This document shows, piece after piece, positions 1 to 7,745 of a stretch of 11,008 nt of DNA. The position numbers and the translations under genes were made by a program. How positions within the stretch are numbered: the stretch's first letter is position 1; every line of letters begins with the position of its first letter. This DNA comes from Dunaliella salina (lineage: Eukaryota > Chlorophyta > Chlorophyceae > Chlamydomonadales > Dunaliellaceae): assembly GCA_002284615.2 (NCBI GenBank), contig MU069987.1, positions 105,680 through 116,687 on the forward strand, read 5' to 3'. Under the pieces are notes generated by a model that was not told the origin of the DNA, searched no databases, and saw nothing but the letters and a program-made list of their open reading frames with translations.

Positions 1-1440
1 GTGTGTGTGCATACATGTGCAGTATTCATCCATGCAGGCTCTGATAAGGTGCTCCATTCTTGCTCTGATAAACATTTGCGAAGAAACCATATGCAGGATT
101 GTTTTGGCCAATTTGTGCGCAAATTGACTCTTTTCATTTCTTCATATTGTGGTATGAGGCAGCACTCATATGTATTCAGCAAGGCTAGTCAAATTATCCT
201 GCCTGATTTACAAAATTAGTCAAAAACCGTCTACTGCATAGTCTGCATGTCAGGAGAGGTGGCCAAACCTGTGCACTTTCTGAATTGTGTGATTGCAACT
301 GTCAGGACTGATCATGTAACGAGAGATGGCTTACTGTTTGCATCTGCTGGTAGTAGCTGACTGCACTTTTGCAGATCGTTCATGGCTTTGTTTATCCAAT
401 GGGAGAAGTATAGTGGAAGCTTTGAGGCTGTAGTCTGCACATGTACACCCTTCCTTTTTGGGTATAGCCAGGTCTGCGACAATGAGTGTGAGCCTCCAAG
501 CCCATGGCGGGCCAAAGGAAGAAAGAAATGAAAACGCAGGTGTAGAGGCGCTGAGAAAACCCACCATCATGGAGGCTTCGAGCGAGGTTCAAGGGGGGCT
601 TCGCAGTGCCTTGGCCTCAAAACATCCTCGTTTCCTTACTTGTTGTGGGGATTGTGTATACTGCCTACCCTCTTTGTTCTTTCCAAACTCCGTGGCCTTC
701 TCCGACCACTGGCGGGCAAAGGGATTGGGGACTCACAGAGGGGGTTGACTGAGCAAGTGCCCAGCTGTGCTCCTTTTCTGCGTTTAAAGTGCAGTAACTC
801 ATAGCCACTAGTGGCATGAAGTACTTAATGTGATTGCGACAAGTCTGGCTTTAGAGTGTAGCTGGCATTACAAGCTACTGAGCATGTGCGAAGAATTGAG
901 TAAGTCGCATTGTGTGCTTAGATAGACTGTGTAAAGCTCAAAAGTGTCATATAAACCCTGATTTGGCCCTTCCTGTGGGAAAATGGCTGAACTTGCCACA
1001 ATACCAACCACTAAGTCTTTTCACCGTTGTTTTTTGCAATGATTCGTTTTCTTTTTGTTGCAAGGTCTCCAAAACACTAAAATCATCTAATTTGGTGCAG
1101 TAGGTGGTCCAGAATGGAGATTTGGTGGTAAAAATGAGGGTTCATGCCGCAGCAAATTAGGCATGCCTGTGCAGGGAGCGTCCATGCGAAAGACAGGCAA
1201 TTTTAGTCCTCAGATAGCCTCTTCTGGGGAACTCACATGAAGGCAGGTGCCTTCGAAAAAGAACGTTTTTGCTGTTCAGAAACATTGTTGCTCACAAGTG
1301 ATTGCAGGGTTATGGTGTTCCACATGGTAAGGTCACCTTACAGTAAGGTTACATTGCTACATTTACCTACATGGGCAGCTGAGCGGAAACGCAGAGGCCC
1401 GGAACCCGACCAGCCAAACTAAACTTTCAGTCAATTATTT
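1..1440. other. Left flank with no supported gene
   Basis: I see no convincing gene here. The open frames are short (under 100 codons), lie on both strands, and have no recognisable domains. The longest, on the plus strand at 458-748, has no family I know. The stretch starts in a short GT run (1-9). A near-perfect small palindrome, GTAAGGTCACCTTAC, lies at 1327-1341 and is followed at once by another GTAAGGT; its meaning is unknown. An exon of an unrecognised gene cannot be excluded from sequence alone. Confidence 0.5.
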
Positions 1441-1453
1441 CATGGGGTTCAAC

Positions 1454-1473
1454 TCTGCGGGGGTTCAATACCG
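1454..1473 (+). repeat. Left copy of a 20-bp dispersed repeat block
   Basis: TCTGCGGGGGTTCAATACCG here matches 4631-4650 at 19 of 20 bases in the same orientation. Weaker similarity continues rightward: both copies go on to GTTCCTT, then a GTGA-GCTTGGG string, then a TTTTCCT stretch, over about 90 bp. The two copies lie outside the two ends of the LINE, so they probably belong to older repetitive DNA into which the LINE inserted. Confidence 0.6.
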
Positions 1474-1598
1474 TGTTTGCACCTGTTATGTTCCTTCCCG
1501 TGAAGCTTGGGGTGTGTACCCCTTTGGTAGTTTTTCCTGAGCTCGTAAGGGCACCTTCTTCCATGATGCTGTTGGGTTCCACCTGAAGGTTGTGACTG

Positions 1599-1610
1599 GA
1601 AAATCATAAG
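1599..1610 (+). repeat. Target-site duplication, LINE 3' side
   Basis: GAAAATCATAAG is identical to 3938-3949. It directly abuts the TGTAAC-rich 3' end of the minus-strand LINE. A 12-bp perfect direct repeat at both limits of the homologous element is the expected footprint of target-primed reverse transcription. Confidence 0.75.
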
Positions 1611-3937
1611 GTTACAAGGTTACAATGGGTTTGACCTTCAGCCAGGTTGTTTGGCTGCTCGGCCTGATGAACTGTTCCGTCCAAAGAATAAATATCCATG
1701 AGATTAGACATAAAACGATAAGTCTCGTTAGTTTGGTCCTGTAAGAAATGAAAGGCATCCTCAGAACTAGCCTGAGTGTAGTAAAAAGCGCCTGTCTCGT
1801 CCTGAAGAACTCTGTGAGCAGAGGGGAAATCAGAAAAGAGATGTTCATAAGTCCTTCTAAGTGAACACACAGGACCGCAGGAACAAAGGAACACAGCATG
1901 TTCCTCATCTTGAAGTCCTCCTAGGTCACATTTATCACAAAATGAAGTGTGCTCCTGCCAAAGTGATGTCTCAACTCTTAGGGTGTGTGCATGCAATCGA
2001 AGGCGTACGATGTTTCTCAGCATATGCTTGCCTAAATCAAGTTGCAAATATTTAAGGACAGAAAAGGGCGCTCCGTGAGTGGCCAAAGGCTTCAATGGAA
2101 AAGCCTCCCAGTGATGATACTTGGCTAATTTGTTCACACGCTCATTGAGCTCTGCCAAGGCAGCCGCATTCCAGACACCTCGTAGCCTTTTTCTCAAATC
2201 AACAACGAACTCCTTCAGTGCTACTGGCTGCCCTGAACGCACACATTGAATAAACATATTGCACCTGTCCAAGCCATTACATGCTGCCAAAAACTCTGAG
2301 GTCCAACATTTACGAGATATGCAGCTCATGTCAACATCTGCTTGCAGCACCTTGCGAAGTGTAGTGTACTGTTGCTGCGCAGCAAAGCATTGTAGAATCT
2401 GACTGCTGCACGGAACCAATGAAACTGCAAAGGCTCATGACCACATTCCCGTAGAACAGACCAGTTAGGAGTGGTATGCTTCACCCCAAGGAAGTGCTTC
2501 AGTAAGCACAGGTGCACAGTTTGTAAAGGGCAGTCCCATTCAGCACCTTCTTTCATATATCTAGTGCCCCAGATTTGACAAGCATACATGCTAGCAGGGA
2601 GAGCATATGCTTTAGCCAGCCAGAGCATGGTATGCGGTCTGTCAGTCAAGTGGTACTCTGACGCAAATTGCCTGATCCGTCTACATCCAGCCAGGAAAGG
2701 AGCGCAAATGTGTTCGGCAGTGGCCTGCGCTGCTTTGTGAACAGCATGCCCAAATATTTGAAAGACTCTGCACAAGCCAAGCGCGTTCCACCTAAAGTAA
2801 AGACTGGCACATTATTGCACTTAGAATTAAAATGCACAATCTCAGCCTTGGCAGCATTTATCACCAATCCTTACCGCCGAGCATAAGCATGCAACCTATC
2901 CAACATCAACTGGAGCTGACCAGGCTGGTTACTGGTAAGGCACAGATCGTCTGCTTACAGCATATGCGTAACAAGGAGATTGCTTACACCTGTAACTGCC
3001 CCTTGCACATTTTCTGCCACGCAATCCACATCATTGATGTACAGGGAAAACAGCAGGGGGGAAAGCGGGCAGCCTTGCTTAACTCCAAAAAGGGGGCGCA
3101 CACGAGCTTGCTTGGTGCCATCCACCAAGATGTACTCATCATTGGCATACATGTTCTTAATGATATTCAACAGGCATGTAGGCATACGAATGCACTGAAG
3201 GTGCCTCCAAAAAGCTTCCCTGGGAACTGTGTCGTAAGCTTGCTTAAAGCCAATAAATGCCGCATGCAATCTTGGGGATCGATTAGGACGCTTGACCTGA
3301 GCAGCATGCTGCAAGTGCCGCAAAATAAAGATGGGCTGCAAAGTGTTACGGCCAGGGTAGAAAACGTATTGCGTGTCTGGAACTTTGTTCTTATCTCTGC
3401 ACCACCCTGTGACAACTTCCCTCAACACATTCGCGTACAGTCTGTACAGGGTACCAATGACGGCAAGCATGCAATAGTTCCCTGGATCCACAACAGAGCC
3501 TTTCTTGTAGAGAGGAGTAATTTTGGCTATTTTCCAGCAAGCAGGGATCTCAGCTTTCTCCATCATGGCAGCAAACAGACGCGCTATGTAAGGAGCTAAG
3601 ACATTTATCCTATCTGTGCCTCTACCATTCACAGCTGGGACCCTTTTCACAGCATATTTATCAACGGAGCCGCAATAGCATCAAAACCAGGGGATGTCCT
3701 AGCATTTAATCTACGGATGTGCTCACAAACAACAGAGTACAAGGTAGCAGCATCAGGCAGATCCAAAGCATCAGCTTCAGGCAACCACTGAGACTCAGCA
3801 CCTTGTCGGAATTGCCGTTCAGGGGGCGGGTTGTTGCACCCTAATGCCACTGCCATATCCCGAGCTGTAGCACCTGAGCCTCCTGTCCAGGGCAGCGACC
3901 CATGGACGTGCTTTCAGGGCAGCGGGTCTGGATTGCC
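1611..3937 (-). mobile_element. 5'-truncated LINE-type (non-LTR) retrotransposon
   Basis: This 2327-bp insertion is bounded by the 12-bp direct repeat GAAAATCATAAG. Read on the minus strand it runs from just before the reverse transcriptase, through the palm and thumb, to a C-terminal CCHC-type zinc knuckle, and ends in a short tail reading TTGTAACCTTGTAAC. No endonuclease or ORF1 is present, so the copy is 5'-truncated, as most LINE insertions are. There is almost no 3' UTR: similarity to the second relic continues to within about 20 bases of the end. The motif order (SPGFDAI, NYxxLAV, KQAYDTVPR, GVKQGCPLSPLL, ADD, KYLGM, zinc knuckle) is that of L1-like elements. The exact clade is not determined. 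Confidence 0.88.
1630..3860 (-). pseudogene. Broken LINE reverse transcriptase polyprotein
   Basis: This would be the enzyme that copies LINE RNA into the genome, but it cannot be functional. Four pieces lie in three frames. At 3647-3856 is the region before the fingers (TSPGFDAI). At 2955-3650 are fingers and palm: WKIAKITPLYKKG, motif A, and motif B GVKQGCPLSPLL at 3051-3086. At 2646-2867 and then 2326-2775 are thumb and connection (KAEIVHFN, KYLGM, then HICAPFLAGC). At 1630-2419 is the C-terminal part with a CX2CX9HX4C zinc knuckle at 1883-1939. Frames shift near 3660, 2750 and 2370. In-frame stops lie at 2955-2957 (the Tyr position of YADD) and 2871-2873 (before GLVINAAK); a possible third is at 3914-3916. 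In motif A the catalytic Asp position reads Gly (GGC, 3249-3251; FIGFKQAYD where FxDF is the rule). The last 250 codons are still open. Confidence 0.88.
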
Positions 3938-3949
3938 GAAAATCATAAG
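3938..3949 (+). repeat. Target-site duplication, LINE 5' side
   Basis: This is the second copy of GAAAATCATAAG, identical to 1599-1610. Flanking bases differ on both sides (CC before and C after, against TG and G), so the shared block is exactly 12 bp. It marks the point where the LINE copy was truncated at its 5' end. Confidence 0.72.
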
Positions 3950-4185
3950 CACAAAGTGCTACGTAATAATTCATGAGGAATACCTTGTCGCAGGTAGGTC
4001 ATACGCATCAGGAACTGCAAATTTGGCAGGAAGCTAAACTTGTGTTTGCAAACCTCACATGAGAAACCATTTTGCTCCCTGTTGGCCAAGTGGGGATCAT
4101 GTAGGTATGTGAGTCCTGGGAGGGAGTTTGCTGGGTGTGCGGTGGCGGAGGACGGGAGGAGGAGAGTCCGGGCATCAAGAGGCAT
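3943..4185 (-). pseudogene. Decayed zinc-finger-like ORF interrupted by the LINE
   Basis: This 80-codon minus-strand frame ends in a TGA that lies inside the target-site duplication. Residues 41-58 or so read FSCEVCKHKFSFLPNLQ, which fits the first half of a C2H2 finger (F-x-C-x2-C-x3-F-x5-L). The two histidines expected next are replaced (Leu and Thr), so no zinc site could form. It lies outside the LINE limits and was part of the DNA the LINE entered. It may be the remnant of another transposon protein or a chance match to the finger pattern. No flanking exons were found. Confidence 0.3.
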
Positions 4186-4284
4186 GGCGAGCTGCGGCCC
4201 TCCAGATCCCCACTAGTTCTGTTTCTGGCTCTCTCCTAGGCTAGCTGTGTCTAGTGTAGGTTTTGAGGGCCTTCTGGTGAGGCC

Positions 4285-4375
4285 ATTGCTTCCTTGCTAG
4301 CTTGTTAGTTAGTGGACCTTCCCTTAGCACGCGGCCTCTGGCTTGCGTAGACTTTTCTTTTCTTTTCTTTCCTTT
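4285..4375 (+). repeat. Dispersed repeat fragment related to 6959-7040
   Basis: GCTAGCTTGTTAGTTAG at 4297-4313 or so matches GCTAGCTTGTTGGTTAG at about 6959-6975 (16 of 17). The following 40 bases also align loosely (GCGGCCTCTGGCTTGCGT here, GCGGCGGTCTTAGCCTGCAT there), and both run into T/C-rich DNA. Part of this block, GCTTGCGTAG plus TTTTC, recurs again at about 4712-4730. The plus-strand reading SLLVSGPSLSTRPLACV resembles SLLVREAFLNAAVLACI in the third LINE relic, so this may be a further tiny LINE scrap. A CTTTT run closes it (4352-4372). Confidence 0.4.
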
Positions 4376-4519
4376 TTTACTTAGCCTGGCAGTCATAAAT
4401 TCGACTGATGGCTGATGTACTCCTAGTTGGAACTGGTAATTTGTGACCAGTGTAGCTTTGGGGCGGCTGAAGTCCGAGAAAGCATCCCATCATAGGGGCG
4501 GTCACCTAGTTTTAGGTTT

Positions 4520-4607
4520 AGGCGGGAATCTGGTGTGGTCCATTTGAATCACATCCCCAAATGAGGCGGGAACCTGATGTGGTCCGTTTGAATCACATCC
4601 CCAAAAG
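4520..4607 (+). repeat. 44-bp tandem duplication
   Basis: Two adjacent 44-bp units start with AGGCGGGAA (4520-4563 and 4564-4607). They share most of their length, including TTTGAATCACATCCCCAAA, and differ at only a few bases (for example TCTGGTG against CCTGATG). No coding content is seen. The divergence suggests an old slippage or unequal-exchange event. Confidence 0.8.
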
Positions 4608-4630
4608 GGACGTGGAGGTCGTGGTTGGTT

Positions 4631-4650
4631 TCTGTGGGGGTTCAATACCG
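4631..4650 (+). repeat. Right copy of the 20-bp dispersed repeat block
   Basis: TCTGTGGGGGTTCAATACCG is the partner of 1454-1473. It continues to GTTCCTTGTGTGATGCTTGGG and then a TTTTCC tract, the same order of words as on the left of the LINE. Confidence 0.6.
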
Positions 4651-4721
4651 CGGGCCCTTCCGGGTGCCAGGTTGTTCCTTGTGTGATGCTTGGGCCTCGA
4701 GGGCTAGTCCCGCTTGCGTAG

Positions 4722-4784
4722 CTTTTCCTTTCTCTTCCTTTTCCTTTTCCTTTTCCTTTTCCTTTTCCTTTTCCTTTTCCTTTA
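4722..4784 (+). repeat. TTTTCC hexanucleotide microsatellite
   Basis: Seven perfect TTTTCC units lie at 4739-4780, with an imperfect leader of TTTTCCTTTCTCTTCC just before. The strand is purely pyrimidine (purine on the minus strand), which can favour triplex structure and slippage. It lies immediately upstream of the second LINE relic. Confidence 0.9.
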
Positions 4785-4859
4785 GGTTACAGTAAGAATC
4801 ATTGTTTCAACAATCGCTCGGCTCCCTGCCAGATTAGATCACAATTCCCAAAATACAAC

Positions 4860-6045
4860 ACCTTGCTTGTGGTTCGAAACAACTCGAAGTGCCTGACTCA
4901 TCAAAATTGTTCAGTGAGAAAGCAGGGAATGCAAATTTTGGAATGAATCCTCTTCTGAGCATATGTGTGCACCTTTTTTGGCTGGCTGTCGTTGCGTCAG
5001 GCAACTTGTGGGTACTCTAAGCTGGCAGATAGGCCTTCTACTGTGGTTTGGTTGACTAAGTCATGTGTTCTTCCTGCATGTTTGTATGCTAGCCAAATTT
5101 TGGGTACTAGGTTATGAGACAGCCTGAGATGGCTTGCTCATTGCAAACACTTGTGTTAGTCGAAGCATCTCCTAGGGGTTAAAAAGACTACACCAAGTTG
5201 TTTGTGATGCATGAATGCAGGTTTGAACCACTTAATGCCTCCCTTGCCTGCACCAGCATTTCTTTACGCAAGGTGCTCGGTGCAGATGCTGACACAAGTA
5301 GTAATTTTAGAAAGTACAGGGCATAAAGTTTATTTCTGCCTTTGAAGGATTGGATAAGCACAACTTTTTCACACAATGCATTTATTTGGGCCAGCCTATT
5401 GGGATTACAGATATTGTGGTTGATTTATGGAAGAGGCATAGGAGCGTGTAGCCAACTGGGGATCAGGTCGGACATGGTGGTCATTTGAACAAGTTAACCA
5501 AGCACCAAGACTGGGTAGCACTTCCCTTCAGGCATAATTCTGCTTTTGACAAAGCTCTCCGTACTCCTAAAGGTATTTATACCTGGACTTGGATAGGCAT
5601 ATGCAGAGAAACATTGCTTGCTTCCGATTGTACGCCCAGCAGTCATGAGTTTTGACTGGGTGGCTCTGTCCTTGTAAATCTTGCTTCCGATTGTATGCCC
5701 ACAACTTTGAGTTGAACATCTCATTGGCGTGGACATGCATCTCAATGTGATTTATGTGCTTCAGAACAATGACAAGATGAAAAGCATGTCATCTTCCTTT
5801 GCTCTTGCAACTCCCTTTGTTGTCTTAGAAGAAAGTATGCACGTCTTTTTGCTGCGTTTCCTTCGCACAGAGTAGCGTTAAATTGTACAGGCTCTTTCTA
5901 TTTTTCTGATGCCTGTTCTGAGGATTTTCGATTTTTCCAAAACCAAGGTACTGAGACATATCGTTTCTTCTTCGAGCTGGTGGTTTCTTTCGGCACGCCG
6001 AGCAGCCAAACTATCTGGCTGAAGGTTATGTTCCCTTGAACCCTA
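4860..6045 (+). mobile_element. Second LINE relic, plus strand, C-terminal half
   Basis: No long frame survives, but pieces in shifting frames match the minus-strand LINE in order. HMCAPFLAGC is at about 4961-4990. WLTKSCVLPAC is followed by a block matching CQIWGTRY at 5080-5115. LRKVLGADAD is at 5264-5294. QPIGITDIVVDL is at about 5394-5430. NKLTKHQDWVALPF is at 5488-5530. RHMQRNIACFRLYA is near 5596-5635. The zinc knuckle CX2CX9HX4C is intact in spacing at 5746-5802, but with a TGA inside it. RRKYARLFAAFPSHRV and TETYRF follow. The end, GAGCAGCCAAACTATCTGGCTGAAGG at about 5999-6024, parallels the end of the first copy. It is clearly older than the 1611-3937 copy and inverted to it. The 5' boundary is uncertain (4800-4957), and I found no target-site duplication. 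Confidence 0.82.
5617..5701 (+). repeat. 63-bp internal duplication in the second LINE relic
   Basis: CTTGCTTCCGATTGTACGCC at 5617-5636 recurs at 5680-5699 with one change (T for C at position 16); the shared block is 22 bp. Compared with the minus-strand LINE, the 63 bases between the starts are extra. The parts after each copy (TGAGTTTTGAC and TGAGTTGAAC) also look related, so a tandem duplication within the decaying relic is the simplest reading. Confidence 0.65.
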
Positions 6046-6154
6046 TGATCAGCCAAACTTATGTCTGCATGCCCAGCATTTTGGGCAATGAGCTTCAAGT
6101 GCCACTCTTCAGGTGGAAATAGTCTGGCTACAGTAGGAGGGCAAAAAAAAAGTA

Positions 6155-6815
6155 GTGGACACCATGCCAAAATTCTGGGCCGGGAGCCCAAAAGGACCCA
6201 CCACCCCCCTCCCCCCCCAAATACTGCCCCACTCGGAACATAAAGGGTACCAATCTGCTCCTTTTTCAATTCCCCATCCATCTGCATACTCAAAGCATGG
6301 AAAAATTGGGTTGCAGCAGAGTTATGGGGCAAAAACTGAGCAGCGGACGCCCATGCATGCCTGCCCTTCCAGGCACCCACAGCTGGCTTGCGAGTACACG
6401 AACTGCCCTCCCAGCCTCACCATGCAATAACACATCATACATTGTCACTACCCTGGAAGTTTGGATTGATTTACTGCATGTTTGCCTCCACACCCTCAGC
6501 TGCCCACACCATTGTGCTCATGGCACTGACTCCCAGCCATGCACACAGACCCCCACTTTTACTCAATTTACTCAAAGAGGGTGCCAATCGACATTTCTCC
6601 AGCTCAGGAATCCAATGATATATTCAAAATTCCGTGAAAGTGTCCCAGTAAAATTCTGGAGGGGGGGTCCCAAATTTTCGAGAATCCCATTTTCACCGCC
6701 AAACACCCCACCACCACCCACCCCCTCCGATTGGACCCATATGTATACCAATCGATAGCTCTCGGGCTCAGGATTCCGAATATATAGTTTTCACAGGGAT
6801 TACCCCTTGAGTGTC
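6155..6815. repeat. G/C-run repeat patch with about 164-bp spacing
   Basis: Related words recur. CCAATC starts at 6250, 6584 and 6748, spaced 334 (about twice 167) and 164. AAAATTCTGG occurs at about 6171 and 6650. GCTCAGGAATCC near 6601 matches GCTCAGGATTCC near 6766. Each unit ends in a C-rich run (6198-6218 and 6702-6728), preceded in one case by GGAGGGGGGG at 6658. GGAGGGGG (6658-6665) and CCCCCTCC (6721-6728) are perfect inverted 8-mers. The minus strand has enough G runs for quadruplex formation. The stretch 6300-6575 between units is poorly conserved. No gene is supported here. Confidence 0.55.
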
Positions 6816-6854
6816 AAAAGTTATGCTAACTGGTGCCTCCTGGCTACAGGCACA

Positions 6855-6925
6855 TTTTCTTTTGCTGAACTGCCTTCATTGGCAGGTACAGCAATGTAAC
6901 CCTTTCCTTTCTTTTGCTTTCCTTC
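6855..6925 (+). repeat. Dispersed repeat shared with 8511-8582, copy 1
   Basis: The words TTTTGCT, TTGGCAGGTACAG, ATGTAACCCT and TCCTTTC occur in the same order and nearly the same spacing as at 8511-8582. It lies just upstream of the third LINE relic and beyond the 3' end of eIF4A3. The TGTAACC word resembles the tail of the first LINE. Confidence 0.6.
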
Positions 6926-6954
6926 CTTGACAGCCGCCTTCCTCTACTTTCACT

Positions 6955-7180
6955 CCCTGCTAGCTTGTTGGTTAGGGAAGCTTTCCTTAATGCGGCGGTC
7001 TTAGCCTGCATCAACCGAAAAAAAGAGTCTTTTTTTCCTTTATTACTCTCTCAAACTCGTCGTGAGGATCTCTTGGTGTTTCCAAAATCAAGGTAATAAG
7101 ACTCAACATTATCACGATCTTTTGGATTTCTTTTGCCACTTAACCGAGCATCTGAACCACCTGGCTAAAGGTCAACTCCA
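6955..7180 (+). mobile_element. Third LINE relic, short 3' fragment
   Basis: The plus-strand reading SLLVREAFLNAAV, then ESFFPLLLSQTRREDLLVF, then after a one-base shift QNQGNKT, and finally EHLNHLAKGQ, lines up with the last 90 or so residues of the other two copies. They read SEDFRFFQNQGTETYRF in the second and EQPNNLAEGQ in the first. At the DNA level GAGGATCTCTTGGTGTTTCC and the following AAAATCAAGG match GAGGATTTTCGATTTTTCC and AAAACCAAGG in the second copy. The 3' end breaks off near GGTCAACTCC. It is too short and diverged to be active. Confidence 0.65.
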
Positions 7181-7706
7181 TACACATAAATTTAAAATGT
7201 AATGTGAGCTTGAATCTGTGGGATGGTGTCAAACGTTAGTACCATTTGGAGCCCTTGCGGGCAGACACATGGATGAACACACAAGATACCTCAGCCAAAC
7301 ATGCACTCATGTTCAGTTAAACAACCACAAAGCAAACCCATTTTGTTGCTCGAACAACAAAAAACGCATATCATTGGTAGTTACGCCAGACGGCAGCGAA
7401 TTGCCACTGTAACCTTGTCAATTTGAAGGCAAACAGTCCGAGCTGCATCAGCAGTCTCACGGGACATACCAACACACTGGCATCCGCTGCCACTCGACAT
7501 GAGCTCTGTAGACAATGTCTTGCACCAGAAGCCCTGCAGTCTCTTGCTACTGATGCAAGACTATCAATACAATGTCTCTTTGCCATCCTGATGATAGACA
7601 AGCATCTCCAGTCCTTGCCGCACGGCATGAAGCTTGCTTGAACCATGTCATTTGAGCTGCTTCGTGAGCTGTTTTCTCATACCGCTTGTCAGGCCCATTC
7701 ATAAAC
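7181..7706 (-). other. Probable eIF4A3 3' UTR and downstream DNA
   Basis: No other gene is seen here, and the stretch follows the eIF4A3 stop codon directly, so at least part should be transcribed as 3' UTR. The chlorophyte poly(A) signal TGTAA does not occur on the minus strand between 7000 and 7706. An AATAAA on the minus strand lies at 7039-7044, inside the third LINE relic, about 660 bases past the stop. The poly(A) site is therefore not fixed by the sequence. Confidence 0.4.
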
Positions 7707-7745
7707 CTAGATGAGTTCCGCCACGTTCATGGGCATCTCATCAAT
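7707..7745 (-). CDS. EIF4A3: eIF4A3 terminal coding exon D
   Basis: Thirteen codons read [12 protein letters not shown] and TAG. The acceptor is GTGCGCAG|ATTGATG, phase 0, joining exactly to YYSTQ of exon C. This is the invariant eIF4A3 C-terminus ([12 protein letters not shown] in most species; Asp is Glu here). A coding exon of only 39 bases is easily missed by gene prediction. Confidence 0.95.
   Translation of the reverse strand: MDEMPMNVAELI

Noticed and set aside
458..748. Plus-strand 96-codon frame as a host gene or exon
   Set aside because: No recognised domain, no splice-supported partner exon and no homologue known to me.
912..1103. Possible fourth LINE scrap (WLNLPQYQPLSLF compared with NKLAKYHHWEAFPL)
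   Set aside because: Only a short stretch aligns, and neighbouring parts of the LINE do not follow in order as they do in the other relics.
1327..1352. GTAAGGTCACCTTAC palindrome as a regulatory site
   Set aside because: A single 7-bp inverted pair with no nearby gene start; chance cannot be excluded.
2832..3599. Plus-strand 255-codon open frame
   Set aside because: It is antisense to the reverse transcriptase palm and thumb. The minus-strand reading carries the conserved motifs.
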